Shown piece by piece: positions 8,406-16,746 of a stretch of 64,000 nucleotides of DNA. A program made the translations under genes and the position numbers. Every line of letters starts with the position of its first letter. Position 1 is the stretch's first letter. The notes under the pieces were generated by a model that worked only from the letters and a program-made list of their open reading frames with translations, was not told the origin of the DNA and ran no database searches. This DNA is from Halegenticoccus soli (lineage in GTDB: Archaea > Halobacteriota > Halobacteria > Halobacteriales > Haloferacaceae). The stretch spans positions 31,634-95,633 of the forward strand of contig NZ_PEND01000011.1 in assembly GCF_002844195.1 (NCBI RefSeq), in the 5' to 3' direction.

Positions 8406-9059
8406 ATGAGCACGGCGGAACCTATCGACGACGCTGTCGAGGCGGGTGGAGCGGCCGGCGGTCGCGACGCCGACGAGTCGGCCGGCGAACGGAGGGAGCG
8501 TTCGGAGCGGGCGTCCGACCTCTCCAAGGACGACCTGTTCCACGTGCTGCAGAACCAGCGTCGCCGCCGTGTCCTGAAGTACCTGCAAGGGCGGGAAGGG
8601 CCGGTCGGCATGCGCGACGTCGCGGAACAGGTGGCCGCGTGGGAGCACGACACGACGGTCGAGGCGCTGGCGTCCGACGAGCGCCAGCGCGTCTACATCG
8701 CGCTGTACCAGTCGCACCTCCCCAAACTCGACGAGAAGGGCATCGTCGACTACAACCAGAGCCGCGGCCTCGTCGAACGCACCCCCCTCGCCGACCAGTT
8801 CGACCCCTACCTCGAAGTCGGCGGTGCCAACGACGGAGACGGAGCCGACGGGGCGGCGCTCGAACCGGCGAAGCGGACGCCGACCCCGAAGCGATTCGAT
8901 CCGGTGGGATACTACGGCGGCGCGACCGCGCTCAGCCTGCTTCTGACGGGCGCGTCGTGGCTCGGCGTCGTGCCGGCGGTGGTTTCCAGCTATCTGGCGG
9001 CGATCATCCTCGGGATGTTCGCCCTCATCACGGCGGGCGCGCTCTACCGCGGGCGGTAG
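8406..9059 (+). CDS. DUF7344-type winged-helix protein with C-terminal membrane anchor (paralogue 1)
   Basis: A 217-residue protein. Residues about 40-135 form a winged-helix domain typical of the haloarchaeal DUF7344 family (FHVLQNQRRRRVL, MRDVAEQVAAWEHDTT, LPKLDEKGIVDYN). After an acidic linker there are two hydrophobic segments (about 170-210). The layout suggests a membrane-attached transcription regulator. The second copy at 15752-16399 shares almost the whole winged-helix domain, so they are recent paralogues lying on either side of the glmS/CapA block. The regulated genes are unknown. Confidence 0.8.
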   Translation: MSTAEPIDDAVEAGGAAGGRDADESAGERRERSERASDLSKDDLFHVLQNQRRRRVLKYLQGREGPVGMRDVAEQVAAWEHDTTVEALASDERQRVYIALYQSHLPKLDEKGIVDYNQSRGLVERTPLADQFDPYLEVGGANDGDGADGAALEPAKRTPTPKRFDPVGYYGGATALSLLLTGASWLGVVPAVVSSYLAAIILGMFALITAGALYRGR

Positions 9060-9368
9060 TCGACTCGCGTCCGATCGTTTGGCAACCCGGTTCTGCTTTC
9101 GGCGTCCGTTCCGTGGGAGTCGGGACGACGCACCGCCGATCAGCGATCGACGGAGACGAGCCGTCGCCCCGGGGCCCCGTTAAGCACCGATTAGCCGGCT
9201 GAACCGATCGGTGCGCCGTCAGCGCGCGGGGTCGCCGCTCAACCGTCCGACCGGTGGAGACGCGGAGCCGCGGAGAAAGGAGTCCCATACTCACGGTAGA
9301 CGGCGTGACACCTCGCTTATCAGGCAGATAACAAAGTACGCCGGACGAGAGCGGGCGATCGAAGCACC
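9060..9368. other. intergenic, no gene seen
   Basis: The 309 bases between the DUF7344-type gene and the small zinc-finger gene contain no supported coding region on either strand. AT-richer sequence at about 9317-9345 may hold the promoter of the gene at 9369, but no convincing TATA box stands out. Confidence 0.4.
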
Positions 9369-9563
9369 ATGAGTTCGCGGACAAACTCGGGGGCCGGAGC
9401 ACAGAGCACGTGCAAGAACTGCGGGGCGTTCGTCACGCGGCGGTTCGCCCGCGTCTACGGGAACAACGCCGACGAGGTGTACGGCTGTCTCAACTGCCAG
9501 CGCGCCCGCGACCTGCGCGAGGGCAATCACCTCGACGCGCGCCACAAGCGTGCGACGACGTGA
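9369..9563 (+). CDS. small zinc-finger protein (DUF7563-like)
   Basis: A 64-residue protein with CKNCG and, 20 residues later, CLNCQ, a four-Cys pattern suited to one zinc ion, followed by a basic Arg/Lys/His-rich tail. I associate this layout with the haloarchaeal DUF7563 family. Function unknown; binding to nucleic acid or another protein is plausible. It stands alone in its orientation. Confidence 0.7.
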   Translation: MSSRTNSGAGAQSTCKNCGAFVTRRFARVYGNNADEVYGCLNCQRARDLREGNHLDARHKRATT

Positions 9564-10180
9564 ACGGGCGCGGTCGGCCCGTTCCCCCTCTCCGGTTTCT
9601 GGCGGTCGCGTCGTCCCCTCACCATCTGCCCGTCTCTTTTGTCCTCCTCTCGCATCGCGATCTCACCGTCCCTCTCCCGCATCGCCACCTCTCGATTCTC
9701 TCCGACTTCTCTCGGGTCTTCCCGTCCCCGAGCGCGTTCTGCGAACTCGGACCGCCGGTTCCCCGATCGGTTCCGTCTCGCTCGCCGGACGGCGGGGCCC
9801 CCTCGTCCGGCGGTACCGCTGAGACGCAAACCGCGATTTCGGCTGTTTGAGGCGGGTTTATCTGATTCCTAAGCCGATTCGACCGTTCGGGCGACGAAGC
9901 GCGCCTGCGAACAGGGGTGTGCGTAAATCGCAGGACTGCGCCGGGTTCGATCGTCCGAAGGTGTCGCGAAATCGTCGGGTTCGGCACCCGAGGCGTTAGC
10001 CCGCGTATAATAATGGGCGTATCAGAAGTACCGACTTTCACGGAATCGCGGCTTCCCGGCGACGGGAGGCGCGGAAGGAAAACGTGAACGTGAAACCATG
10101 ATTCGACGGGGCACCCAGCAGAACGCCGGCGGGAAGACCGCCGTGACGGCGACCGAACCGATCAGGAAGGAGGGTCGATG
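9564..10180. other. long intergenic region before glmS
   Basis: No coding sequence is supported in these 617 bases; the open frames are Arg/Ser-rich shadows. A TATA-like GTATAATAATGGGCG lies at 10005-10019. It resembles the element before the glmU-like gene at 19551-19566. A promoter there would give glmS a leader of about 145 bases. An AGGAAGGAGGG ribosome-binding stretch precedes the glmS start. Confidence 0.5.
10005..10019 (+). promoter_or_regulatory. putative glmS promoter (TATAATAATGGGCG element)
   Basis: A TATAATAA stretch followed by TGGGCG. The same ATAATAATGGGC string occurs on the minus strand before the glmU-like gene. This suggests shared promoter architecture or co-regulation of the amino-sugar genes. 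Confidence 0.45.
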
Positions 10181-11989
10181 ATGTGTGGGATCATCGCGTG
10201 CATCGGATCCGACGACGCGGTCGGCGAGTTGCTGACCGGCCTCGAGAACCTGGAGTACCGCGGCTACGACTCGGCCGGCATCGCCGTCCAGAACGGCAGC
10301 GGCATCGCCGTCCGGAAAAAGGCCGGCAAGATCAGCGAGCTGAAGGACACCATCGCGAGGGACGTATCGAACGGGACGATCGGCATCGGTCACACGCGCT
10401 GGAGCACTCACGGGCCGCCGACGGACAAGAACGCCCACCCGCACACGAGCCGCACGGAGCGCGTCGCCGTCGTCCACAATGGGATCATCGAGAACTACGA
10501 GGCCATCCGCCGGAAGCTGATCGCCGAGGGCTACGAGTTCCGAAGCGAGACGGACACCGAGGTCATCCCGCACCTGGTCGAGTACTACATCGACCAGGGG
10601 ATGGGCGTCGAGGAGGCGTTCAAGACCACGGTCGGCGAACTCGACGGGAGTTACGCCGTCGCGCTCATGGTTCACGGAACGGACACCGTCTACGCCGCCC
10701 GGCAGGACTCCCCGCTGGTCGTCGGCGTCGACGACGGCCGGTACTACCTCGCGAGTGACGTGCCGGCGTTCCTCGACTTCACGGACGAGGTCGTCTACAT
10801 CGAAAACGGCGAGTTCGCCCGCGTCCGGCCGAACGAGCTGGTGATCACGGACCGCGACGGCAACGTCGTCGACCGCGACGTCGAGACGGTCGAGTGGAGC
10901 GCCGAGGAGACTGGCAAGGGGCAGTACGCCCACTACATGCTCAAGGAGATCAACGAGCAGGCCGACGCGCTCGCGAACACCATCGCCGGGCGGATCGGCG
11001 AGGACGGCACGGTCGAACTGGAGGCGTTCCCGCCGGGAACGTTTGGCGGGATCGACGAGGTCGAGTTCGTCGCCTGCGGCACCTCCTACCACGCCGCCCT
11101 CTACGGCGCGCAGCTGCTTCGCCGCGCCGGCATCCGGACGTACGCGAGCCTCGCGAGCGAGTACGACACGTCGACGGTCAGCGATGGGACGCTCGTCGTC
11201 GCCGTGACCCAGAGCGGCGAGACCGCCGACACGCTGACCGCGCTCCGGGCCGCCCAGGACGCCGGCGCGGAGACGGTCGCGGTGACGAACGTCGTGGGAT
11301 CGAGCGCCGCGCGCGAGGCCGATCACGCGCTGTACATCCGCGCCGGCCCCGAGATCGGCGTCGCGGCGACCAAGACCTTCTCGTCGCAGGTCGTCACGCT
11401 CGCCCTTCTCGGCCACCAGCTCGCCGAAGACCTCGAACAGGGCAGGCCCCGGGAGGACGCCGCCGAGTTCTTCGAGGAACTCCGGAAGCTCCCCGACCAC
11501 ATCGCGACGGTCCTCGAGACGACGCGGGCCAAGGAGATCAGCGAGGAGTACTTCGACAAGAAGTCGTACTTCTTCATCGGCCGGGACAACGAGTTCCCGG
11601 TTGCGCTGGAGGGGGCGCTGAAGTTCAAGGAGATCACCTACGAGCACGCCGAGGGGTTCGCATCGGGGGAGCTCAAGCACGGCCCGCTGGCGTTGGTGAC
11701 GGAGGAGACGGCGGTGTTCGCACTGTTCACCGGGCAGAACGGCCGGGAGACGCGAAAGAACGCGGAGGAGGCGCACACGCGCAGCGCGGACATCGTCGCG
11801 GTCGCGACAGACGGGACGGACGTCGGCGAGTTCGCCGACAACGTGCTGTGGGTGCCGAAAACCCACCCCGACCTCGCCGGATTGCTGGCGAACGTCCAGC
11901 TCCAGCTCGTCTCCTACTACACCGCAGACCTCCTCGGGCGCGAGATCGACAAACCGCGGAATCTCGCAAAGAGTGTCACAGTTGAATAA
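10181..11989 (+). CDS. glmS: glutamine--fructose-6-phosphate aminotransferase (isomerizing)
   Basis: This 602-residue enzyme makes glucosamine-6-phosphate from fructose-6-phosphate and glutamine, the entry step to UDP-GlcNAc. The second of two ATGs (10181) is chosen because it exposes Cys2 (MCGII), the N-terminal nucleophile of the glutaminase domain. GHTRWSTHG and NGIIENY are the class II glutamine amidotransferase signatures. Two SIS sugar-isomerase domains follow (VACGTSYHA, TQSGETADT, then EGALKFKEITYEHAEGF and SGELKHGPLALV). The C-terminus KPRNLAKSVTVE is canonical. It is 30 bases upstream of an asparagine-synthase-like gene, with glmU and glmM homologues about 7-9 kb further on. Confidence 0.95.
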   Translation: MCGIIACIGSDDAVGELLTGLENLEYRGYDSAGIAVQNGSGIAVRKKAGKISELKDTIARDVSNGTIGIGHTRWSTHGPPTDKNAHPHTSRTERVAVVHNGIIENYEAIRRKLIAEGYEFRSETDTEVIPHLVEYYIDQGMGVEEAFKTTVGELDGSYAVALMVHGTDTVYAARQDSPLVVGVDDGRYYLASDVPAFLDFTDEVVYIENGEFARVRPNELVITDRDGNVVDRDVETVEWSAEETGKGQYAHYMLKEINEQADALANTIAGRIGEDGTVELEAFPPGTFGGIDEVEFVACGTSYHAALYGAQLLRRAGIRTYASLASEYDTSTVSDGTLVVAVTQSGETADTLTALRAAQDAGAETVAVTNVVGSSAAREADHALYIRAGPEIGVAATKTFSSQVVTLALLGHQLAEDLEQGRPREDAAEFFEELRKLPDHIATVLETTRAKEISEEYFDKKSYFFIGRDNEFPVALEGALKFKEITYEHAEGFASGELKHGPLALVTEETAVFALFTGQNGRETRKNAEEAHTRSADIVAVATDGTDVGEFADNVLWVPKTHPDLAGLLANVQLQLVSYYTADLLGREIDKPRNLAKSVTVE

Positions 11990-12019
11990 CTGCAAGACGG
12001 GGGCGATCGATACCATACG

Positions 12020-13735
12020 ATGAGGAACGAACTGTTCGGCGTATTCGGCGATCGGGAGCAGTTTGCGCGGTTCTGCAGTCCGCACCGGTTCACCAAGGTG
12101 GTGTTGTCAGAGCACGCTACGATCGGAATTAGAGATCTGGGCTACGGACTCCCTGGAAGGAGCGACTTGTATCATGGCGAAGAGGGGACGTGCGTCATCT
12201 GGGGCGAACTCATCCCCGAGAACGGCATCGGATCGCCCGCGGAGCGGCTGCTGAAGCGGTACGCGAAAGTGGGAACCGACGCGTTCGACCAGCTGAACGG
12301 ATCGTACCTAGTGTTTGTTGACCACGACGGTGACGCGGTGCTGGCGACGGACGCCATTCGGTCGTGGGAATGTTACTACACCGACGCGCCGGGAGTCCGC
12401 GTGTTCGGGACCGATGCGGCGAACGTGGCGCAGACAATCCCAGACCCGACGTTGAATGGTCGCACACTCACCGAAGTCACCCACTTCGGTATCGCGTTCG
12501 AGGACAGAACCGCGTTCGATGAGCTGCACCGGGTCCCGTTCGACGGCTACCTCACGGCCGACGGAACGGACGAGCTACGGCGCTTCGTCTACGAGCCGCG
12601 CGAGTTCGATTATGCCGACGAACTCGCTCGCCGGCTCAGACGGGCGATCAAACGCCGCGTCGAACTACCTGGCCGCAAGGGGCTCCTCCTGAGCGCCGGT
12701 TACGACTCGCGGGCAATCCTCTCACAGCACCCGCGACTCGACGTCGGCTACACCATTGGTACGCCCGGCTGCGCCGAAGTCGAGATCTCGAAGCAGCTGA
12801 CGGACCAGTACGGGATCGAACACCAGACCCTGCCGGTGACGAACCGGTATCTGGATATGCGGCCGGAGATTATCCAGTACTCCCAGGGAATCAGAGAGTC
12901 ACTGCACATCCACCACCGCGGCAACGTCGACGAGATCGACGTCGACACGATTTACCACGGAATGCTGTTTGACACGCTGTTCCGTGGTTTCTTCCTCCCG
13001 AAGAGGGGGATCGAGCTGTTCGACCGGACGTTCCCGCTGCGGGGGCTCGAACCGAATCCCGACGTGCCGAAGCACTTCTCGAAGAAGTTCGGTTTCCTCG
13101 GGGACGACGACGCCCTCTTCGCCGGGTGCGGCATGATCGGGGCGGACACGGCCGAGGAGTTCGCCCATAACGTCATCCAGCCGCAGTACGAGGCGTGCTT
13201 CGACCGCACCGACTCGAAGTACAACGCGATGGAGCTGTTCGCCATCAAACAGAAGCCGACACTCCCGTTCCGCGAGCACCTGGCCGACAACTACGTCGAG
13301 AGCTTCGTGGCGGTCGACCGCGAACTCCTCGAGTGGCACCTGCAGACGCCGCCGGAACACCGGAACAACCGGACGTTCCTGAAGGCGCTCAGGAAGCTCG
13401 ATCCGGACATCCTCCGCTACCAGCCGCCGGACCGGCCGCACGATTCCTTCCGGCTCAACCAGATCGAGAAGTTCCTGCGCGAGAAGATCCCGGGCGTCCC
13501 GAGCTTCGAGAGCCCGTGGCCCGACAGAAAGGAGATCTACGACCGGAACAACCTCGATCAGAAGCTCTTTCCGGGATACGAGGAGGTGCACCGGCTCCCG
13601 CCGCGCGTCAAACTCCGGATGAACGACCTCACGACGTGGATCGAGTTCGCGACCGGCGAATCGCGCTGTACGCCCGATCAGATCCTCTGTCCGCCGGAGT
13701 ACGGGGTCGAGGAACGCGATGTCACGTCGGACTGA
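12020..13735 (+). CDS. asparagine-synthase-like ATP-pyrophosphatase protein, glutaminase residue absent
   Basis: This 571-residue protein starts 30 bases after glmS and is probably co-transcribed. The second third carries the PP-loop of the asparagine synthase superfamily (LLLSAGYDSRAIL). The N-terminal part resembles the class II amidotransferase fold but begins MRNELFGVFG, with no Cys at position 2, so it cannot hydrolyse glutamine in the usual way. Relatives in surface-polymer clusters transfer amino groups to sugar acids or other carboxylates. Its setting between glmS and a CapA-like gene suggests amidation or amination of a cell-surface glycan. The substrate is unknown. Confidence 0.75.
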   Translation: MRNELFGVFGDREQFARFCSPHRFTKVVLSEHATIGIRDLGYGLPGRSDLYHGEEGTCVIWGELIPENGIGSPAERLLKRYAKVGTDAFDQLNGSYLVFVDHDGDAVLATDAIRSWECYYTDAPGVRVFGTDAANVAQTIPDPTLNGRTLTEVTHFGIAFEDRTAFDELHRVPFDGYLTADGTDELRRFVYEPREFDYADELARRLRRAIKRRVELPGRKGLLLSAGYDSRAILSQHPRLDVGYTIGTPGCAEVEISKQLTDQYGIEHQTLPVTNRYLDMRPEIIQYSQGIRESLHIHHRGNVDEIDVDTIYHGMLFDTLFRGFFLPKRGIELFDRTFPLRGLEPNPDVPKHFSKKFGFLGDDDALFAGCGMIGADTAEEFAHNVIQPQYEACFDRTDSKYNAMELFAIKQKPTLPFREHLADNYVESFVAVDRELLEWHLQTPPEHRNNRTFLKALRKLDPDILRYQPPDRPHDSFRLNQIEKFLREKIPGVPSFESPWPDRKEIYDRNNLDQKLFPGYEEVHRLPPRVKLRMNDLTTWIEFATGESRCTPDQILCPPEYGVEERDVTSD

Positions 13736-13922
13736 CGGGGTCGGCTGTTCGCCGCCCTCTCCGGACGACAGTACGGCGGCGCGTTCGCGGTTTGCGGGGA
13801 GCGGCCGTGGCGAACACCGCGGATGCAGAGGCGGCAACCAACGTGTCTGAAAGCAATCAGCACGCCTACAACCAAACAACGCGCCTAAGAGGAACGAACG
13901 GAGTTTGTGTGCAACGAGTGAT

Positions 13923-15236
13923 ATGGCGGTGACAACGTGCGACAGGGTCACGCTAGCCGACGGAGACGAGGAGTGGTCGGTCCTCCTGGCCGGCGACTGC
14001 ATCTACCGAGATAAGCGAGCGAGCCGACCGATCTCCGAGCCGCTCGTCGACCGCATCTCGCGGGCTGACCTCTCCGTCGTCAACCTCGAAGCCCCGATTT
14101 CGGGGCCCGGGGAGCCGATCGACAAGTCCGGGCCGGTGAAGCAGTCCGACCCCGAGGTGCCGGAGCTCCTCGTCGACGCCGGATTCGACGCGGTCACACT
14201 GGCGAACAACCACATCATGGATCACGGCGCGGAGGGGCTCGAAGCGACGCTCCGAGCTTGTCGGACGGCCGGGCTGTCCGCGGTGGGCGCGGGGGAGTCG
14301 GCTGAAGACGCGCTTGAGCCGCTCACGGCGACCGTCGGAAGCGGTCGGACGCTGTCGATCGTCAACGTCTGCGAGCGCGAGTTCGGCGTTGCCGACGAGG
14401 ATGAACCCGGGACGGCCTGGATCGGACACCACTCGGTCGAACGGCGGATCTCGACCGCGGCGGACGAAGCCGACGCCGTCCTCGTCGTCGCCCACGGGGG
14501 CGTCGAGTACGTTCCGCTGCCGCCGCAGCAGCGACAGGCCCAGCTACGGGCGCTCGTCGACGCCGGCGCCAACGCCGTCGTCGGCCACCACCCTCACGTC
14601 CCGCAGGGGTGGGAGGTCTACGACGGGAGCCCGATCTGCTACAGCCTCGGAAACTTCCTCTTCCGGCAGTCCTCGCGGCCGAAGACCCAGTGGGGGCTCG
14701 CGGTCGAGCTCGGTTTCGACGGCGGGACGCCGACCGGCTTGGAGCTAATTCCGACTGAACAGGTCGACGGGGTCGTCGTCCCGCTCGGGGCCGAACGGTC
14801 CCGCGACGAGCACCTCGAATACCTCCACCAGGTGTCGGAGATCACCGCGGACCGGAGCCGGCTCCGCGCGCACTGGCAGGAGCTCGCCGTGCGCCTGTTC
14901 GCCCAACGGTACACGAGTTGGCTGCGCGCCGCGACCGGCGCGGGGCTCCTGCAGCTAGTCCGAAACCCGCGCGCCGCGCTCGGCGGCGGAACGTGGGACG
15001 TCGCTGACCGGCAGTCGGAGCTCCTCACGCTGCTCAACCTCGTCCGCAACGAGTCCCACCGGGACGTCATCGAGACGGCGCTCGCGGTGAAAACCGGCGA
15101 ACAGACGGACCGGCGGACGCCGGCCGTCCGCCGAAACGTGTGCGAACTCCTCTCGTGGACCGAGGACCAGGCGGTGTACGACCGGCCGTCGGCGGTAAGG
15201 CGGACACTGAAAGCCGTCTTTGATCAGATCAGGTGA
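13923..15236 (+). CDS. CapA-like metallophosphoesterase-fold protein of polymer synthesis
   Basis: A 437-residue protein of the CapA/PgsA family. The start at 13923 (MAVTTCDRV) is preferred over an upstream TTG. Family features are visible: LLAGDCIY at the start of the domain, NLEAPIS, LANNHIMDHG, AHGGVEY, GHHPHVPQG and YSLGNFLF. CapA proteins take part in poly-gamma-glutamate or other capsule polymer synthesis or attachment. Unlike bacterial CapA, no N-terminal membrane segment or signal is seen, so it may act in the cytoplasm. It follows the asparagine-synthase-like gene by 187 bases. Confidence 0.85.
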   Translation: MAVTTCDRVTLADGDEEWSVLLAGDCIYRDKRASRPISEPLVDRISRADLSVVNLEAPISGPGEPIDKSGPVKQSDPEVPELLVDAGFDAVTLANNHIMDHGAEGLEATLRACRTAGLSAVGAGESAEDALEPLTATVGSGRTLSIVNVCEREFGVADEDEPGTAWIGHHSVERRISTAADEADAVLVVAHGGVEYVPLPPQQRQAQLRALVDAGANAVVGHHPHVPQGWEVYDGSPICYSLGNFLFRQSSRPKTQWGLAVELGFDGGTPTGLELIPTEQVDGVVVPLGAERSRDEHLEYLHQVSEITADRSRLRAHWQELAVRLFAQRYTSWLRAATGAGLLQLVRNPRAALGGGTWDVADRQSELLTLLNLVRNESHRDVIETALAVKTGEQTDRRTPAVRRNVCELLSWTEDQAVYDRPSAVRRTLKAVFDQIR

Positions 15237-15751
15237 GTCGGAACCGGGACTCGTCGGATGTGACCACCGATCAAAGGGCAGGTTTCGCCGTTCATGACCC
15301 CGAACACACCTGATTTCCGGTGTCCATACTCATCAGGGTCATTCGCTTGCGCGTTCACCCACACCCCTCGTTTCAGTGAATGAGTCCGGTTGATAGCTTA
15401 GTTTACAGAACTGGGAGGTTTCTTCGAAGGCGTTTCGTAACGATAGCATTTGTCATTTACCCATAATTTTAGCTGTGAGATCAAACGTGGGACTCCCTAT
15501 CTGACCACAGAGGATCGTAGGCAGTCTGACTTCCTCCCACGACTTCAGTCGTGGGCTTTCTCCTCGAACCTCTGTAATCGCCACTCGGGTTCAGCGTCCC
15601 GTTGGTCGTCGTACACCTTGTCGTGTGTTTTCAACTATCAATGTCGATAGCGAACTCTCAGCGCCGCTATGACGTCGAGACAACGCTGTCGAATCAATGT
15701 TCGGGGGTCTCGATAGGGTTGATCGGTTACAAGTCGAAAACCGGATCAGTC
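15237..15751. other. intergenic, AT-richer, with an IS200/IS605-type end
   Basis: No gene is supported here. The region holds the palindromic transposon end at 15523-15575 and little else. It is AT-richer than the flanking genes, consistent with transposon debris between two convergent genes. Confidence 0.5.
15523..15575 (-). mobile_element. solitary IS200/IS605-type palindromic end
   Basis: CTCCCACGACTTCAGTCGTGGG forms a hairpin followed by CTTTCTCCTCGAACC and CTCTGTAA. On the minus strand this reads as the palindromic right end seen after tnpB genes of haloarchaeal IS200/IS605-family elements, with GAGAAAGCC before the hairpin. No transposase gene is attached. Similar ends occur at 25966, 26385, 41374 and 41745. 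Confidence 0.6.
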
Positions 15752-16399
15752 CTAGCGGCCGTCGAACAGTTGACCGACCGTGAGCGCTGCGAACAGAGCG
15801 AGGATCGCCGCGCCGATCGCGAGATCCGAGACGGCCGAGAACGCCGCCACATTCAACCGCGCGGCGGTGATCAGGGCCATCCCGACACCTGTTGCGCCGA
15901 GATAGTACCCGAGCCAGCGCGCGTCAGAGTCGGCCGGAGTTGCCTCGGTCGCTTCCAACGTGTCGTACTCGGAGGCGGCCGGAGCGTCGTCGTGGACTTC
16001 GTCCGTCTCGTCGTCGACGGTCGCGTCGAGGTAGGGGTCGAGTTGGTCGGCCAGCTGCGTGCGGACGATGTGGCCGCGGGCCTGGTTGTACTCGATCACG
16101 TCTTCGTCTGCAAGTTTGGGCAAATGACACTGGTACAGCGATATGTAGACGCGCTGGCGCTCGTCGGTCGTCAGCGCCTCGACCGTCGTGTCGTGCTCCC
16201 ACGCCGCCACTTGCTCTGCAACGTCGCGCATGCGAACCTGCCCCTCCGTCTCCTTGAGGTATCGCAGCACGTACCGCCGCCGCTGGTTCTGCAGAATATG
16301 GAACAGCTTGTCCTTCGAAAGTTCCTCCTGCTGGGTCGATTCCTCCTCCTCCCTGGTAACCGTCGCGGGGGACGTACCACCAGTCTGCGTGGCAGTCAT
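15752..16399 (-). CDS. DUF7344-type winged-helix protein with C-terminal membrane anchor (paralogue 2)
   Basis: This 215-residue protein is a close relative of the one at 8406-9059. Both share FH(V/I)LQNQRRR, MRDVAEQVAAWEHDTTVEAL and DERQRVYI. Two C-terminal hydrophobic segments (about 165-205) would anchor it. A minus-strand TATA element (TTTAATA, 16426-16432) lies 30 bases before the ATG, so the transcript is leaderless. It probably regulates neighbouring genes, but no target is evident. Confidence 0.8.
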   Translation of the reverse strand: MTATQTGGTSPATVTREEEESTQQEELSKDKLFHILQNQRRRYVLRYLKETEGQVRMRDVAEQVAAWEHDTTVEALTTDERQRVYISLYQCHLPKLADEDVIEYNQARGHIVRTQLADQLDPYLDATVDDETDEVHDDAPAASEYDTLEATEATPADSDARWLGYYLGATGVGMALITAARLNVAAFSAVSDLAIGAAILALFAALTVGQLFDGR

Positions 16400-16746
16400 G
16401 CGTAGTGGTACGTTTACATGACGGGTATTAAACCAAGCGGTCGCTCCCGACTGTTGCAGTCCGTTACATCAAATGTCTGTTCCCGTGAACGGTCCACCGC
16501 TGTCGGTCGATAATCGTTTATCGCAGTTCAAAATAGTCGTGATTCTGAAACTAGTATGCCGTGAGTCAGACGATGACGATTGCCGTCAGGTATCCGGTAT
16601 GACAGTATTCCGAAACGGACAATTAAGACCCGCGTCAGCAGCATGCAAGCGATCCAATGTCGGCCGAAATGACGGTTTAGAACGTATCGCCGATTCGAGG
16701 GAGAGTGACGGGAAGCGAGTAGGCGCGGTGGCGAGCACGAGAAGCA
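16400..16746. other. intergenic, no gene seen
   Basis: Apart from the TATA element at 16426-16432, these 347 bases contain no supported gene. The open frames are antisense shadows with no recognisable features. Confidence 0.4.
16426..16432 (-). promoter_or_regulatory. TATA element of the second DUF7344-type gene
   Basis: TTTAATA on the minus strand, centred 30 bases from the ATG at 16399, which fits leaderless transcription. Confidence 0.6.

Noticed and set aside
11979..11992. A CAGTT-GAAT-AACTG hairpin at the glmS stop, considered as a terminator
   Set aside because: The 5-base stem is weak, lacks a T-run and lies before a probably co-transcribed gene.
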